From contig QEVV01000001.1 of assembly GCA_003228115.1 (NCBI GenBank), positions 186,001 through 250,000 on the forward strand: a stretch of 64,000 bases of DNA, in the 5' to 3' direction. Shown one piece after another: positions 8,177 to 24,063 of this stretch. Source of the stretch: Chloroflexota bacterium. Lineage in GTDB: Bacteria > Chloroflexota > Dehalococcoidia > Lucifugimonadales > SAR202-VII-2. The notes beneath the pieces are model-generated. The model was given only the letters and a program-made list of their open reading frames with translations. It ran no database searches and was not told the DNA's origin. The position numbers and the translations under genes are program-made. Numbering within the stretch: position 1 is the stretch's first letter; each line of letters opens with the position of its first letter.

Positions 8177-8614
8177 ATGGACGAATTAGATAGCAAGCTC
8201 ATCAACATGCTCCAGCGGGATGGCCGCGCATCCAACGCTCACTTGGCGCGCCAGGTTGGAGTCAGCGAGGGCACCGTTAGGCGTCGTCTGAAGCGCCTGA
8301 TCCAAGAGGGCATCATCCAAGTCGTTGCAATGGTCGACCCACAGCGGGTTGGTCAGCGGACTGAGGCACTCGTAGCCATTCAGGCAGACCCCAACAAGAT
8401 CGAAGATGTGGCCACACACCTGGCGGGGCTGGAAGAGATTCAATGGGTGAGCGCAACCACTGGCGCTTATGACGTCTTCGTGTGGGTTGCCGTGCCTTCT
8501 GCAGATGAACTTCGCACTTTCCTCCGCCAACGCGTGGGCACAGTAGCGGGAGTCCGCCGCACGGAGACATTCGTGAGCTTGGCGATGAGAAAACGAGCCC
8601 ACATCCCTGCATAA
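8177..8614 (+). CDS. Lrp/AsnC-family transcriptional regulator
   Basis: 145 residues. The N-terminal winged HTH (DELDSKLINMLQRDGRAS, then VSEGTVRRRLKRL) is textbook Lrp/AsnC. The C-terminal RAM/AsnC ligand domain follows (VAMVDPQRVGQ, then TGAYDVFVWVAVPS, ending VRRTETFVSLAM). Such regulators sense amino acids or related small molecules. It is divergent from the Gfo/Idh/MocA gene and upstream of an amidohydrolase. The ATG at 8177 has a GGGGGGCC-type purine run upstream. Confidence 0.92.
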   Translation: MDELDSKLINMLQRDGRASNAHLARQVGVSEGTVRRRLKRLIQEGIIQVVAMVDPQRVGQRTEALVAIQADPNKIEDVATHLAGLEEIQWVSATTGAYDVFVWVAVPSADELRTFLRQRVGTVAGVRRTETFVSLAMRKRAHIPA

Positions 8615-8633
8615 ATAGAACCCGGTGAATGAG

Positions 8634-8663
8634 AAAGGCCCGCTGCTCTGGTGGCGGGCCTTT
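8634..8663 (+). terminator. Hairpin terminator after Lrp gene
   Basis: A 10-bp stem AAAGGCCCGC/GCGGGCCTTT is followed by a T. Confidence 0.7.
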
Positions 8664-8670
8664 TGCAATC

Positions 8671-8698
8671 TTGACAGGCTCTCGCTAGATGCTATAGG
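8671..8698 (+). promoter_or_regulatory. Promoter of amidohydrolase gene
   Basis: TTGACA (8671-8676), a 16-nt spacer and TATAGG (8693-8698), 56 bases upstream of the GTG start. It begins directly after the preceding terminator. Confidence 0.6.
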
Positions 8699-8753
8699 TT
8701 CCACTTAATTCGCCGATTGCTGATACCCGCTGGCTGCCAATCTGGAGGGAACA

Positions 8754-9821
8754 GTGCCTACCATTGATTCAGACGCCCACGTAGTAGAAACGGAACAGAC
8801 ATGGGACTTCATGGATCCCTCAGACAGCCATTTGAGGCCGGTTATCGTCACCCCTACGGGTGGCGGCCAGAGCTTCTGGTTCGTGGATGGCAAGACCAGG
8901 GGCCTAGCCAAAGGAGCCATCTCCGCCAAGGGTATATCGGATAAGGTCACGCGAAAGATGGACACGCCCGTAGCCGCAAGGGAGATGGAAGACATCCCCG
9001 GCCGGCTGGCGCACATGGACGAGCTTGGCATCGACGTCCAGGTCCTCTACCCCACGATCTACATCAACCGGGTTTGCGATCGCGACCAGACCGACGTTGC
9101 AATGGCTCGCGCCTACAATCGCTGGCTGGCCTCCATCTGGAAGCAGGCCCCCACCCGGTTGCGTTGGGCCTGTGTCCTTCCTCTCTCGGTCATGGAGGAA
9201 TCCCTCAAGGAGCTACGGTCCTCAGCCGAAAACGGCGCCTGCGCCGTCATGATGCGGGGCATAGAGGGTGACCGGCTACTCTGCGACCCTTATTTCTTCC
9301 CTCTTTACGAGGAAGCAAGCCGATTGAACATCCCCATTGGGGTGCACATCGGCAATGCGAATAATGAAATGAACGACCTCTTGGTCAACGATGGAGCAGG
9401 AGGCACCTTTTCCAGGCTTCGGCTGATGTCGGTAGCAGCTTTTCACGCGCTGGTCATGACCGGCGTGCCCAAAATGTTCCCCAACCTACGCTTTGCTTTC
9501 CTGGAGTCCAGCGCGCAGTGGGTGCCCTATGTACTCCACGATCTGGTCCGTCGTTTCGACACACGAGGGAAGGTGTTGGACTCTCCGGTGCTCAAAAACT
9601 ACAAGCTATGGGTGTCTTGCCAAACAGACGATGACCTTCCCTACGTGCTCAAGTACGCCGGAGAGGACCAGATACTGACGGGCACGGACTACGGACACTC
9701 TGACCAATCAAGCGAAATCGAGGCCTTGAGGAATCTCCGAGCCAAGGGAGACATCAGCACGGAGGCAGCAGACAAGATCCTCTACGACAATCCCAAGCTG
9801 CTCTACAACCTAGCTGTCTAG
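8754..9821 (+). CDS. Amidohydrolase-2 family metal-dependent hydrolase (copy 1)
   Basis: 355-residue TIM-barrel hydrolase/decarboxylase of the ACMSD-like amidohydrolase-2 family. The N-terminus has TIDSDAHVVETEQTW: the usual HxH metal pair of strand 1 is reduced to DAH. A second metal-ligand region is IPIGVHIGNAN (about residue 200) and the barrel-end Asp is in ILTGTDYGHSDQSSEIE. The C-terminal DNPKLLYNL is shared with the paralogues at 19843-23284. The GTG start has GGAGGGA upstream. Family members hydrolyse or decarboxylate aromatic and cyclic acids; the substrate is unknown here. The gene has its own promoter and terminator, so it is probably monocistronic. Confidence 0.88.
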   Translation: MPTIDSDAHVVETEQTWDFMDPSDSHLRPVIVTPTGGGQSFWFVDGKTRGLAKGAISAKGISDKVTRKMDTPVAAREMEDIPGRLAHMDELGIDVQVLYPTIYINRVCDRDQTDVAMARAYNRWLASIWKQAPTRLRWACVLPLSVMEESLKELRSSAENGACAVMMRGIEGDRLLCDPYFFPLYEEASRLNIPIGVHIGNANNEMNDLLVNDGAGGTFSRLRLMSVAAFHALVMTGVPKMFPNLRFAFLESSAQWVPYVLHDLVRRFDTRGKVLDSPVLKNYKLWVSCQTDDDLPYVLKYAGEDQILTGTDYGHSDQSSEIEALRNLRAKGDISTEAADKILYDNPKLLYNLAV

Positions 9822-9845
9822 CCTCTCTCAACTGACGGGATAAGC

Positions 9846-9890
9846 GCAAAAGAAAAGAGGCCCCAAGAACTGGGGCCTCTTTTCTTTTGC
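9846..9890. terminator. Bidirectional hairpin terminator
   Basis: A perfect 20-bp stem (arm GCAAAAGAAAAGAGGCCCCA) with loop AGAAC lies between convergent amidohydrolase and alcohol dehydrogenase genes. Confidence 0.9.
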
Positions 9891-9903
9891 CATCGTTGTT
9901 TCC

Positions 9904-10992
9904 CTAGAGGTTCGGACGCATCACCGCTACCATCGCCTCCAAATTCTCATGCGACTCAAACGCCTCGTTGATCTCGGCAAGAGGGAAATGGTGGGTAATC
10001 AGTTTCTCCACAGGAGCCTTGACCACCGAGTTCATGGCCTCCATGGACCTGAGTATGTACTTGTACGTGGACCCGACCACGCCACTGAGCAACACGGCCT
10101 TCCGGGTAATCAGTGAGGGATTGATCGGCCTGTCGCCATAGTCGGTGAGCTGGCCCACGACCAAATAGCGGCCGCCGAACCTGATCATGCTCAGTCCTTC
10201 TTGCACGGCACTACCAGCCCCTGAGCACTCAATTACCACCTCTGGGCCGTTGCCATCGGTCAGCTCCATGATGCGCTCAATACGAGCCTCAGGAGTTTCA
10301 TATTCCAGGATGCTGACCGTATCGTCTGCGCCCATCTCCTCGGCGAGCTGCAGCCGGTCCGCAGGAGCACCTATGACAATGACGCGCTTGGCTCCCATCA
10401 CCTTCGCCTGATTCAGGGCTCCCATGCCAATAGGACCTGAACCCTGTACTACTACCGTCTCGCCCACACTAATGCCACCGATCTTGTCGATGCCATTCAT
10501 CACCGTGTGGTTGCCAATGACGGCCATCAAAGCCCTTTCCGTAGACATCTCGTCCGGGACCCGGACAACCCAAGGGTCGTCGCCAAGGTAAAGATACTGA
10601 CTAAAGCCGCCTTGGATGTAGGGGGGCTTGTCCGCCGGGATCAGCCCGTAAGTAGGACGCACCCTACACATGTTCCCGATGGTGCAGTTGTAGCAGCGAC
10701 CGCAGGGCGCAGGCCGGAAGATAGCGCGGTCACCCTCCTTAAGGGGGCGGCCCAGCACATCGTATTTGAGCTCAGAACCCAAATCGGCTATGACACCGAT
10801 GTTTTCGTGACCAAAGATGATGGGATGCGGAGCGCTGGGGTTGTGCGTTGCGTGCACATCGGTACCACATACAGCCGCCATCTCCATCTTGATGAGCGCA
10901 GATCCAGGCGCTACCTCGGGTATGGGGAACTCCTGCACTTCCAAGGGCTTCCCCGCACCAACAAATACGCCAGCCTTGCTTGTCCCAGCCAT
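9904..10992 (-). CDS. Zinc-dependent alcohol dehydrogenase (MDR superfamily)
   Basis: 362 residues. The catalytic zinc site is shown by AAVCGTDVHA (Cys) and FGHENIGVI (His-Glu). A structural zinc loop has four Cys in CGRCYNCTIGNMC near residue 100. The nucleotide-binding fold has VVQGSGPIGMGALNQA. This is the threonine/sorbitol/alcohol dehydrogenase group of MDR enzymes; the substrate cannot be named. The ATG at 10992 is preceded by GAGGAGG at good spacing; an in-frame GTG two codons upstream is less likely. Single gene, divergent from rpoB. Confidence 0.9.
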   Translation of the reverse strand: MAGTSKAGVFVGAGKPLEVQEFPIPEVAPGSALIKMEMAAVCGTDVHATHNPSAPHPIIFGHENIGVIADLGSELKYDVLGRPLKEGDRAIFRPAPCGRCYNCTIGNMCRVRPTYGLIPADKPPYIQGGFSQYLYLGDDPWVVRVPDEMSTERALMAVIGNHTVMNGIDKIGGISVGETVVVQGSGPIGMGALNQAKVMGAKRVIVIGAPADRLQLAEEMGADDTVSILEYETPEARIERIMELTDGNGPEVVIECSGAGSAVQEGLSMIRFGGRYLVVGQLTDYGDRPINPSLITRKAVLLSGVVGSTYKYILRSMEAMNSVVKAPVEKLITHHFPLAEINEAFESHENLEAMVAVMRPNL

Positions 10993-11294
10993 AACCACAC
11001 CTCCTCAACGATTGCCCGTATTCTTGAAGAGGCACGGTGGAATGTCAAGGACTGCACGCCGCCAGGGGCTTGCACCTGGATTACAGCCCGCGCTATCATG
11101 TCGCAAGGCCTGTGGCAACGCTGCCAGGCAATAACGAAGGAGGTGGATCCTACTTACTTAGATAGCCACGAACACTAATTCTCAGCCAAGCTGACTGACG
11201 AAATCGTCACGAAACCTTGGATAGACAAGAAAGCTCGCAGGAGTGACCTCGACCCTCCTTTCAATGCGACGTTGGAAGTGTGGGGTGGAGGTTG
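10993..11294. other. Intergenic region between alcohol dehydrogenase and rpoB
   Basis: No convincing gene. A 26-codon frame (ATG 11098 to TAA) has no ribosome site before its ATG. A purine block resembling a ribosome site (GAAGGAGGTGG, about 11136) has no start at proper spacing. A small dyad TGACGA-AA-TCGTCA sits at 11196-11209 and could be an operator. Confidence 0.4.
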
Positions 11295-11323
11295 TTGACT
11301 TTTAGGGGGCTGAGGCATAAACT
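11295..11323 (+). promoter_or_regulatory. rpoBC promoter
   Basis: TTGACT (11295-11300), exactly 17 nt, then TAAACT (11318-11323). Predicted transcription start is near 11330, giving a C-rich leader of about 115 nt before rpoB. rpoB is thus likely transcribed from its own promoter; no rplL or rplJ lies upstream. Confidence 0.65.
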
Positions 11324-11445
11324 GCAATTTGTGCACATTTCCCCGTTACCCATTTCCGCCCTAGAATCACGTCCCTTCCACTACCGCACATAACCTGTGC
11401 CCTCGTCTCTTCGTAACTTTTGCTCGTCAAGGAGCGTGAAGCGTT

Positions 11446-15438
<3,993 letters not shown>

Positions 15439-15468
15439 CCACTAAGTACACATCAGGGGACACCAGAT

Positions 15469-19644
<4,176 letters not shown>

Positions 19645-19664
19645 AACAAACATCTAGTCCAACA

Positions 19665-19719
19665 CCGTAGAAATAGAAGAGGGGTGGGCCAATGGCCCAC
19701 CCCTCTTCTATTTCTACGG
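19665..19719. terminator. Very long hairpin terminator after rpoC
   Basis: A 26-bp perfect inverted repeat separated by only AAT. Each arm runs CCGTAGAAATAGAAGAGG and on through GTGGGCC. It is the longest of the hairpins in this window. Confidence 0.88.
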
Positions 19720-19755
19720 CCTCATCACAACTTTGCGGCTGGCTACAAACAACGA

Positions 19756-19785
19756 TTGACACCTCGTTTGAGCCACGCATATAGT
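19756..19785 (+). promoter_or_regulatory. Promoter of amidohydrolase tandem array
   Basis: TTGACA (19756-19761), an 18-nt spacer and TATAGT (19780-19785), 58 bases upstream of the first ATG of the tandem genes. Confidence 0.6.
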
Positions 19786-19842
19786 GAGGTCTCCGCCTGG
19801 GATGGCGACATCAGCATCCAAGCATAACCAAGGAGGGCAGCC

Positions 19843-20919
19843 ATGCCTGTTGTTGATGCAGACGCACACGTTGATGAAACCGAAGAAACCTGGCAATACA
19901 TCGATGAGCCGCTGAAGCGATACACGCCCATCACAATCACCCAGCAGATGGGGTCGGACGCCGGTGCTCAACCAAAGGGCTACAACCGGTTCTGGTTCTC
20001 CGATGGCCGGTTCCTTGTGCGCCGCGTCCGAGACGACGTCCGAACCAGGACGACTCTGGAAACACGTGAACTGCTTGACGTGCCCGCTCGGATGCGCCAC
20101 CTCGACGAACTGGGCATTGACCTCCAGGTGTGCTACCCAACGTCCTTCTTGATGCGCTGGAACCCCAGCGACCAGGTGGAGCACGCGCTGCGTAAGTCCT
20201 ACAACCGTTGGATGGGCAGCAAGTGGGCACAGAGCGATAACCGGATGCGCTGGGTTGCCCTCCTCCCCATGGGAGACATCGACGAGGCCATCCGCGAGCT
20301 TCACATTGTGAAGGAGAACGGTGCCTGCGGCATCATGCAAAAGGGCATTGAGTGGGGATATCGCTCCGCCGCGGACCCGTACTTCTTCCCCCTATACCAG
20401 GAAGCGGCTGATTTGAACATTCCCATTTGCTTCCATACGGGCACCAGCGACCCAGCCCTGAGCGATGCCCAAGCCCTCAACTTGAGCTTCCATAACATGA
20501 TGGCGCCCGTTATAGATGCCTTCCTTAGTCTTTACACCGCTGGGGTGCCGACGCTATTCCCCAAGCTCCGCGTTGGCTTCATTGAAGCAATGGCATCTTG
20601 GCTGCCCTTGGCGTTGGCAGAACTCAGGGCCAGGGAGGAACGCTCCAGCTGGCTGTTCCCCGAGCTTGGCGTGGTGGACGACCTTGTGAAAGAGTCCCGT
20701 TTCTACGTGGCCTGCCAGACTGTGGAAGACTTGCCCTACCTCATCAGGACGTGTGGCGAGGACAACCTTGTTGCGGGCACGGACTACACCCACGCCGACC
20801 AGTCCGCCGAAATTGAGACTCTCAGCATCATTCGCCGCATGGGCGATGAGAACATTATCACTAAGGAACAGGCCCGCAAGATCTTGGAGGACAACCCAAA
20901 GGCCTTCTACGGCCTGTAG
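19843..20919 (+). CDS. Amidohydrolase-2 family hydrolase (tandem copy A)
   Basis: 358 residues with start ATG 19843 after AAGGAGGGCAGCC. The N-terminus is PVVDADAHVDETEETW, a DAH variant of the HxH metal motif. Further shared blocks are KGYNRFWFSDG, RVRDDVRTRTT, the Tyr-Asn-Arg-Trp helix (KSYNRWMGSKWAQ), ADPYFFPLYQEAADL, the His in CFHTGTSDP, and the Asp in VAGTDYTHADQSAEIE, ending DNPKAFYGL. It is clearly a paralogue of the next two genes and of the gene at 8754. Substrate unknown; the family includes ACMSD, gamma-resorcylate decarboxylase and related C-C or C-N hydrolases. Copy B follows after 33 bases, so they are co-transcribed. Confidence 0.88.
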   Translation: MPVVDADAHVDETEETWQYIDEPLKRYTPITITQQMGSDAGAQPKGYNRFWFSDGRFLVRRVRDDVRTRTTLETRELLDVPARMRHLDELGIDLQVCYPTSFLMRWNPSDQVEHALRKSYNRWMGSKWAQSDNRMRWVALLPMGDIDEAIRELHIVKENGACGIMQKGIEWGYRSAADPYFFPLYQEAADLNIPICFHTGTSDPALSDAQALNLSFHNMMAPVIDAFLSLYTAGVPTLFPKLRVGFIEAMASWLPLALAELRAREERSSWLFPELGVVDDLVKESRFYVACQTVEDLPYLIRTCGEDNLVAGTDYTHADQSAEIETLSIIRRMGDENIITKEQARKILEDNPKAFYGL

Positions 20920-20952
20920 ACAACGCGGCGAATTCCTTCTGAGGAGAACTCA

Positions 20953-22026
20953 ATGACAGTTGTAGATGCCGACGCCCACGTTGACGAAACAGAAGAAACC
21001 TGGGAACACATTCCTAAGGGGTACGAGCGCTACAAGCCCTTCACTGTGGTTCAGGCTATTGCTGACGAAGTATCGGGCCAACCAAAGGGCTACAACCGCT
21101 TCTGGTGCATAGACGGCACCTTCGCCCTCCGCCGAATCCGTAATGACGAGCGAACGCGAACGGTTAGGGAAACGAGGGAACTCATTGATGTCGGTGCTCG
21201 GCTGCGCCATATGGACCAGTTGGGGATCGATTCCCAGGTTTGTTACCCTACCCTCTTCCTCATGACGCCTTCTGAAAAGCCGGAGGCCGAGTACGCCCTG
21301 ACCCACGCTTACAACCGTTGGATGGGCAGCAAATGGGCAGAAAGCAAAAACCGCATTCGCTGGGTGGCAATGCTACCCATGCTCAGCCCGGACAAAGCTA
21401 TTGAGGAAATGCGGTGGGCCAGGAAAAACGGAGCGTGCGGCATCTCCAAGAAAGGCATTGAATGCGGAGACCGCGTCGCCAGCGATCCGTATTTCTTCCC
21501 AATCTACAAAGAGGCTGAGGACTTGGACCTAGCCGTCTGCATCCACGTAGGGAACGGACGAGTCGAATGGATGGACACGAACGTCAAGCACCTAAGCCCC
21601 TGGTTCTTCTCTCTGTCCGCCATCGATGCGTTTCTGTCGCTAACATTGGCGAACATCCCGGACAAGTTCCCCAAGCTTCGCTTCGGCATCATTGAGGCCA
21701 TGTCATCCTGGATTCCCTACGCGCTCTCAGACCTGCGCGCAAGGGACGAGCGTACCCAGTGGCTCATGCCCTTCAACATGAAGTCCAATGTGCTGGAAGA
21801 AGGGAACTTCTACGTGGGTTGCCAGACGGTAGAAGACCTGCCCTACATCATGAAGCACGCGGGCGACGGCTGCCTTGTCGCCGGAACCGACTACACCCAC
21901 GCTGACCAATCTGCAGAGATAGAAACCCTGAACATCATCCATAACATGGGAGAAGAAGGTTACATCACCCAGGAGCAAGCCCGCAAAATTCGGGAAGACA
22001 ATGCCATGAAACTGTACGGGATCTAA
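20953..22026 (+). CDS. Amidohydrolase-2 family hydrolase (tandem copy B)
   Basis: 357 residues; ATG 20953 follows TGAGGAGAACTCA. It is built like copy A: TVVDADAHVDETEETW, KGYNRFWCIDG, NRWMGSKWAESKN, KKGIECGDRVASDPYFFPIY, the His in CIHVGNGR and the Asp in VAGTDYTHADQSAEIE, ending with LYGI. It lacks the His found in copy A's LSFHNMM segment (here LSPWFFSLSAIDAFLSL), so metal coordination may differ between paralogues. A hairpin terminator follows at 22049. Confidence 0.88.
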   Translation: MTVVDADAHVDETEETWEHIPKGYERYKPFTVVQAIADEVSGQPKGYNRFWCIDGTFALRRIRNDERTRTVRETRELIDVGARLRHMDQLGIDSQVCYPTLFLMTPSEKPEAEYALTHAYNRWMGSKWAESKNRIRWVAMLPMLSPDKAIEEMRWARKNGACGISKKGIECGDRVASDPYFFPIYKEAEDLDLAVCIHVGNGRVEWMDTNVKHLSPWFFSLSAIDAFLSLTLANIPDKFPKLRFGIIEAMSSWIPYALSDLRARDERTQWLMPFNMKSNVLEEGNFYVGCQTVEDLPYIMKHAGDGCLVAGTDYTHADQSAEIETLNIIHNMGEEGYITQEQARKIREDNAMKLYGI

Positions 22027-22048
22027 AGAGTGTAGCTCGGAACTCAGT

Positions 22049-22081
22049 GCAGAAGGCCAGCCTCAACGGCTGGCCTTCTGC
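22049..22081 (+). terminator. Hairpin terminator after tandem copy B
   Basis: A perfect 14-bp stem GCAGAAGGCCAGCC/GGCTGGCCTTCTGC with loop TCAAC. Confidence 0.75.
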
Positions 22082-22112
22082 TGCTCTAGCATGCAGGTAG
22101 ACCGAGGCCCCG

Positions 22113-22141
22113 TTGACAGTCGAGTTGAGCATCCCTATCGT
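22113..22141 (+). promoter_or_regulatory. Promoter of amidohydrolase tandem copy C
   Basis: TTGACA (22113-22118), a 17-nt spacer and TATCGT (22136-22141). Together with the preceding terminator, this makes copy C a separate transcription unit. Confidence 0.55.
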
Positions 22142-22207
22142 TGTATCGCCGGAGCGCTTGACCGGTTAGCGTCAAGAAAATCACGATGATCCGAAGGAGT
22201 CAGTATT

Positions 22208-23284
22208 ATGCCAGTCGTAGATGCAGACGCCCACGTAGACGAAACGGAAGACACCTGGGAATATATCGACGAGCCCCTTAAGCGGTTCAAGCCCACCACC
22301 GTGAGCCAGAACACTTCGGGACCAATCGCCGGTATCGCAAAGGGTTATACACGGTACTGGTTTATCGACGGCCGCTTCTGGCTACGCCGCGTGCGCGATG
22401 ATGTGCGCACGGCTACCACGGTTGAAAAGCGGGAGTTACACGATATCCCAGGCCGCCTGGCCCACATGGACGAGTTGGGAATCGACTACCAGGTTGTGTA
22501 CCCCACGCTCTTCTTGATGACCCCAACTGACAAGCCTGAAGTGGAGTTGGCACTGACGAAGTCGTATAACCGATGGATGGCGGCCAGGTCCAAAGAAAGC
22601 GGCGGCCGGATTCGGTATGTCGCCATGATGCCCCTGCTCTCCATGGACGAGGCGGTCAAAGAGGTCGCCTTCGCCAAGGAAAACGGCGCCTGCGGCATCT
22701 CGAAGAAGGGCGCCGAACTGGGAGGCAGGATCGCCAGCGACCCGTACTTCTTCCCGCTTTACAAGGCTGCTGAGGCTGCAGACCTTCCCGTCTGCTTCCA
22801 CGTTGGAAACGGTGACCCCAATATGAGCGACGCCGACTTCACGGCCCTGAGTCCTTGGCACTTTGGCTTGTCGGCCATCGACGCCTTCCTATCTCTCACG
22901 CTCAACGAGGTCCCGGACAAGTTCCCGAAGCTACGCTGGGGCTTCATCGAATGTATGTCGTCATGGCTCCCCTACGCGTTGTCGGACCTACGAGCGCGGG
23001 ACGAGCGCACGCAGTGGCAGCAGCCCTTCACCATGAAGAGCAATGTGGTCCGAGACAGCAACTACTACATCACCTGCCAGACCATAGAAGACTTGCCCAT
23101 GGTCATGGAATACGCCGGAGAAGACAACCTCATGGCCGGCACCGACTACACTCACGCCGACCAGTCTGCAGAGATCCAGACCATGGACATCATCAAACAG
23201 ATGGGTGACAAGGGGATGATCACGAAGCAACAGGCCCGGAAGATACGTGAGGACAACCCGGCGAAGTTCTATGGGCTGTCGTAA
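22208..23284 (+). CDS. Amidohydrolase-2 family hydrolase (tandem copy C)
   Basis: 358 residues; ATG 22208 with CGAAGGAGTC upstream. PVVDADAHVDETEDTWEYI, KGYTRYWFIDG, RVRDDVRTATT, KSYNRWMAARSKES, ASDPYFFPLYKAAEA, CFHVGNGDPNMSD and MAGTDYTHADQSAEIQ show it is the third tandem paralogue, closest in layout to copy B (shared KFPKLRWGFIE and SDLRARDERTQW blocks). The C-terminus is DNPAKFYGLS. Conservation of the same blocks in all three suggests functional divergence after tandem duplication rather than decay. Confidence 0.88.
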   Translation: MPVVDADAHVDETEDTWEYIDEPLKRFKPTTVSQNTSGPIAGIAKGYTRYWFIDGRFWLRRVRDDVRTATTVEKRELHDIPGRLAHMDELGIDYQVVYPTLFLMTPTDKPEVELALTKSYNRWMAARSKESGGRIRYVAMMPLLSMDEAVKEVAFAKENGACGISKKGAELGGRIASDPYFFPLYKAAEAADLPVCFHVGNGDPNMSDADFTALSPWHFGLSAIDAFLSLTLNEVPDKFPKLRWGFIECMSSWLPYALSDLRARDERTQWQQPFTMKSNVVRDSNYYITCQTIEDLPMVMEYAGEDNLMAGTDYTHADQSAEIQTMDIIKQMGDKGMITKQQARKIREDNPAKFYGLS

Positions 23285-23354
23285 GGGATAAAGACCGCTT
23301 CTCACATTGCCGCCCGGCCTCGAGTCAGGGCTGGTCGGCCTTGTAGGTAAATGA

Positions 23355-23394
23355 AACACAGTAGGGGCGTGCAATTGCACGCCCCTACTGTGTT
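23355..23394. repeat. 40-bp palindrome, REP-like (GGGGCGTGCAATTGCACGCCCC core)
   Basis: A perfect 20+20 palindrome with arm AACACAGTAGGGGCGTGCAA lies between convergent genes. The core (TAGGGGCGT, inverted) recurs at 25104-25145 and, in altered form, at 63449-63482. It could act as a terminator but looks like a dispersed palindromic element. Confidence 0.75.
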
Positions 23395-23412
23395 CGCTAG
23401 GCCATTCGCTGG

Positions 23413-23952
23413 TCAGTCCATCGCCTTGTCATGGTGTGCTTTGTAGACCGTGGCCTTGCTTCGCAAGACTGCTAGCTCTTTTCCTGCCCCTTCTCGCTCC
23501 TGATCCGTGATGTCGCGGATCACCTTCCCAGGCACGCCCAGCACGAGCTTCCCGTCGGGAATCTCAGAGCCTGGCGGCACGACTGCGCCAGCACCAATGA
23601 TAGAGTCGTCGCCGATGTGGGCCTTGTCCAGAACAATCGCCCCTATGCCGACAATGGCCCGCTCCCCCACCGTGGCTCCGTGCACGACCGCGGCGTGGCT
23701 GACAATGGAATCCCGGCCTATGATGACCGGCTCATCGCCCGGGGCTTCTAGCACGCAATTCTCCAAGACCATGGCGCCCTCGCGAACGACCACGGGGCCG
23801 TCGTCGCCACGAAGCACCGCCCCCGGCCAAATGCCCACGCCTGATTCGATCTCCACATCTCCCACAATCCGCGCCGCGGGATCAATGTAAGCGCCTTCAG
23901 CAATGCGCGGCCAGACTTCGCCAAAGGGAACAATGTTGGATGGAGTGGACAT
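23413..23952 (-). CDS. Gamma-class carbonic anhydrase-like hexapeptide protein
   Basis: 179 residues; ATG 23952 follows GAGGAGG. The left-handed beta-helix hexapeptide repeats are evident (IVGDVEIESGVGIWPGAVLR, then IVGIGAIVLDKAHIGDDS and GVPGKVIRDI). In gamma carbonic anhydrases three His bind zinc. The latter two are present in VSHAAVVHGATVG, but the first, normally in a VLHA-type segment, is Glu here (ENCVLEAPGDEP). Zinc binding may therefore be altered or lost; YrdA/PaaY-type relatives often have no proven activity. An in-frame extension to 23994 is less likely. Confidence 0.85.
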   Translation of the reverse strand: MSTPSNIVPFGEVWPRIAEGAYIDPAARIVGDVEIESGVGIWPGAVLRGDDGPVVVREGAMVLENCVLEAPGDEPVIIGRDSIVSHAAVVHGATVGERAIVGIGAIVLDKAHIGDDSIIGAGAVVPPGSEIPDGKLVLGVPGKVIRDITDQEREGAGKELAVLRSKATVYKAHHDKAMD

Positions 23953-24063
23953 GTGCCTCCTCGCAGCCACGCTGCTTACGCCTCGGTTACTCATGGGTCA
24001 GCCGTTTACAGTGTGTGATATAGTGCGGGCTGCCGCAAGGCACAACGTCACAGGAGGACCGCC

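Noticed and set aside
11131-11160. Purine block GAAGGAGGTGGATCC resembling the complement of a 16S rRNA 3' end
   Set aside because: It has an extra G relative to the true sequence and no rRNA homology around it; not an rRNA fragment.
10507-11178. 223-codon plus-strand open frame
   Set aside because: Mostly antisense to the zinc alcohol dehydrogenase; composition is that of a shadow frame.
19843-23284. CRISPR or other regular repeat array
   Set aside because: The repeated DNA here is paralogous coding sequence. No short regularly spaced repeats were seen anywhere in the window.
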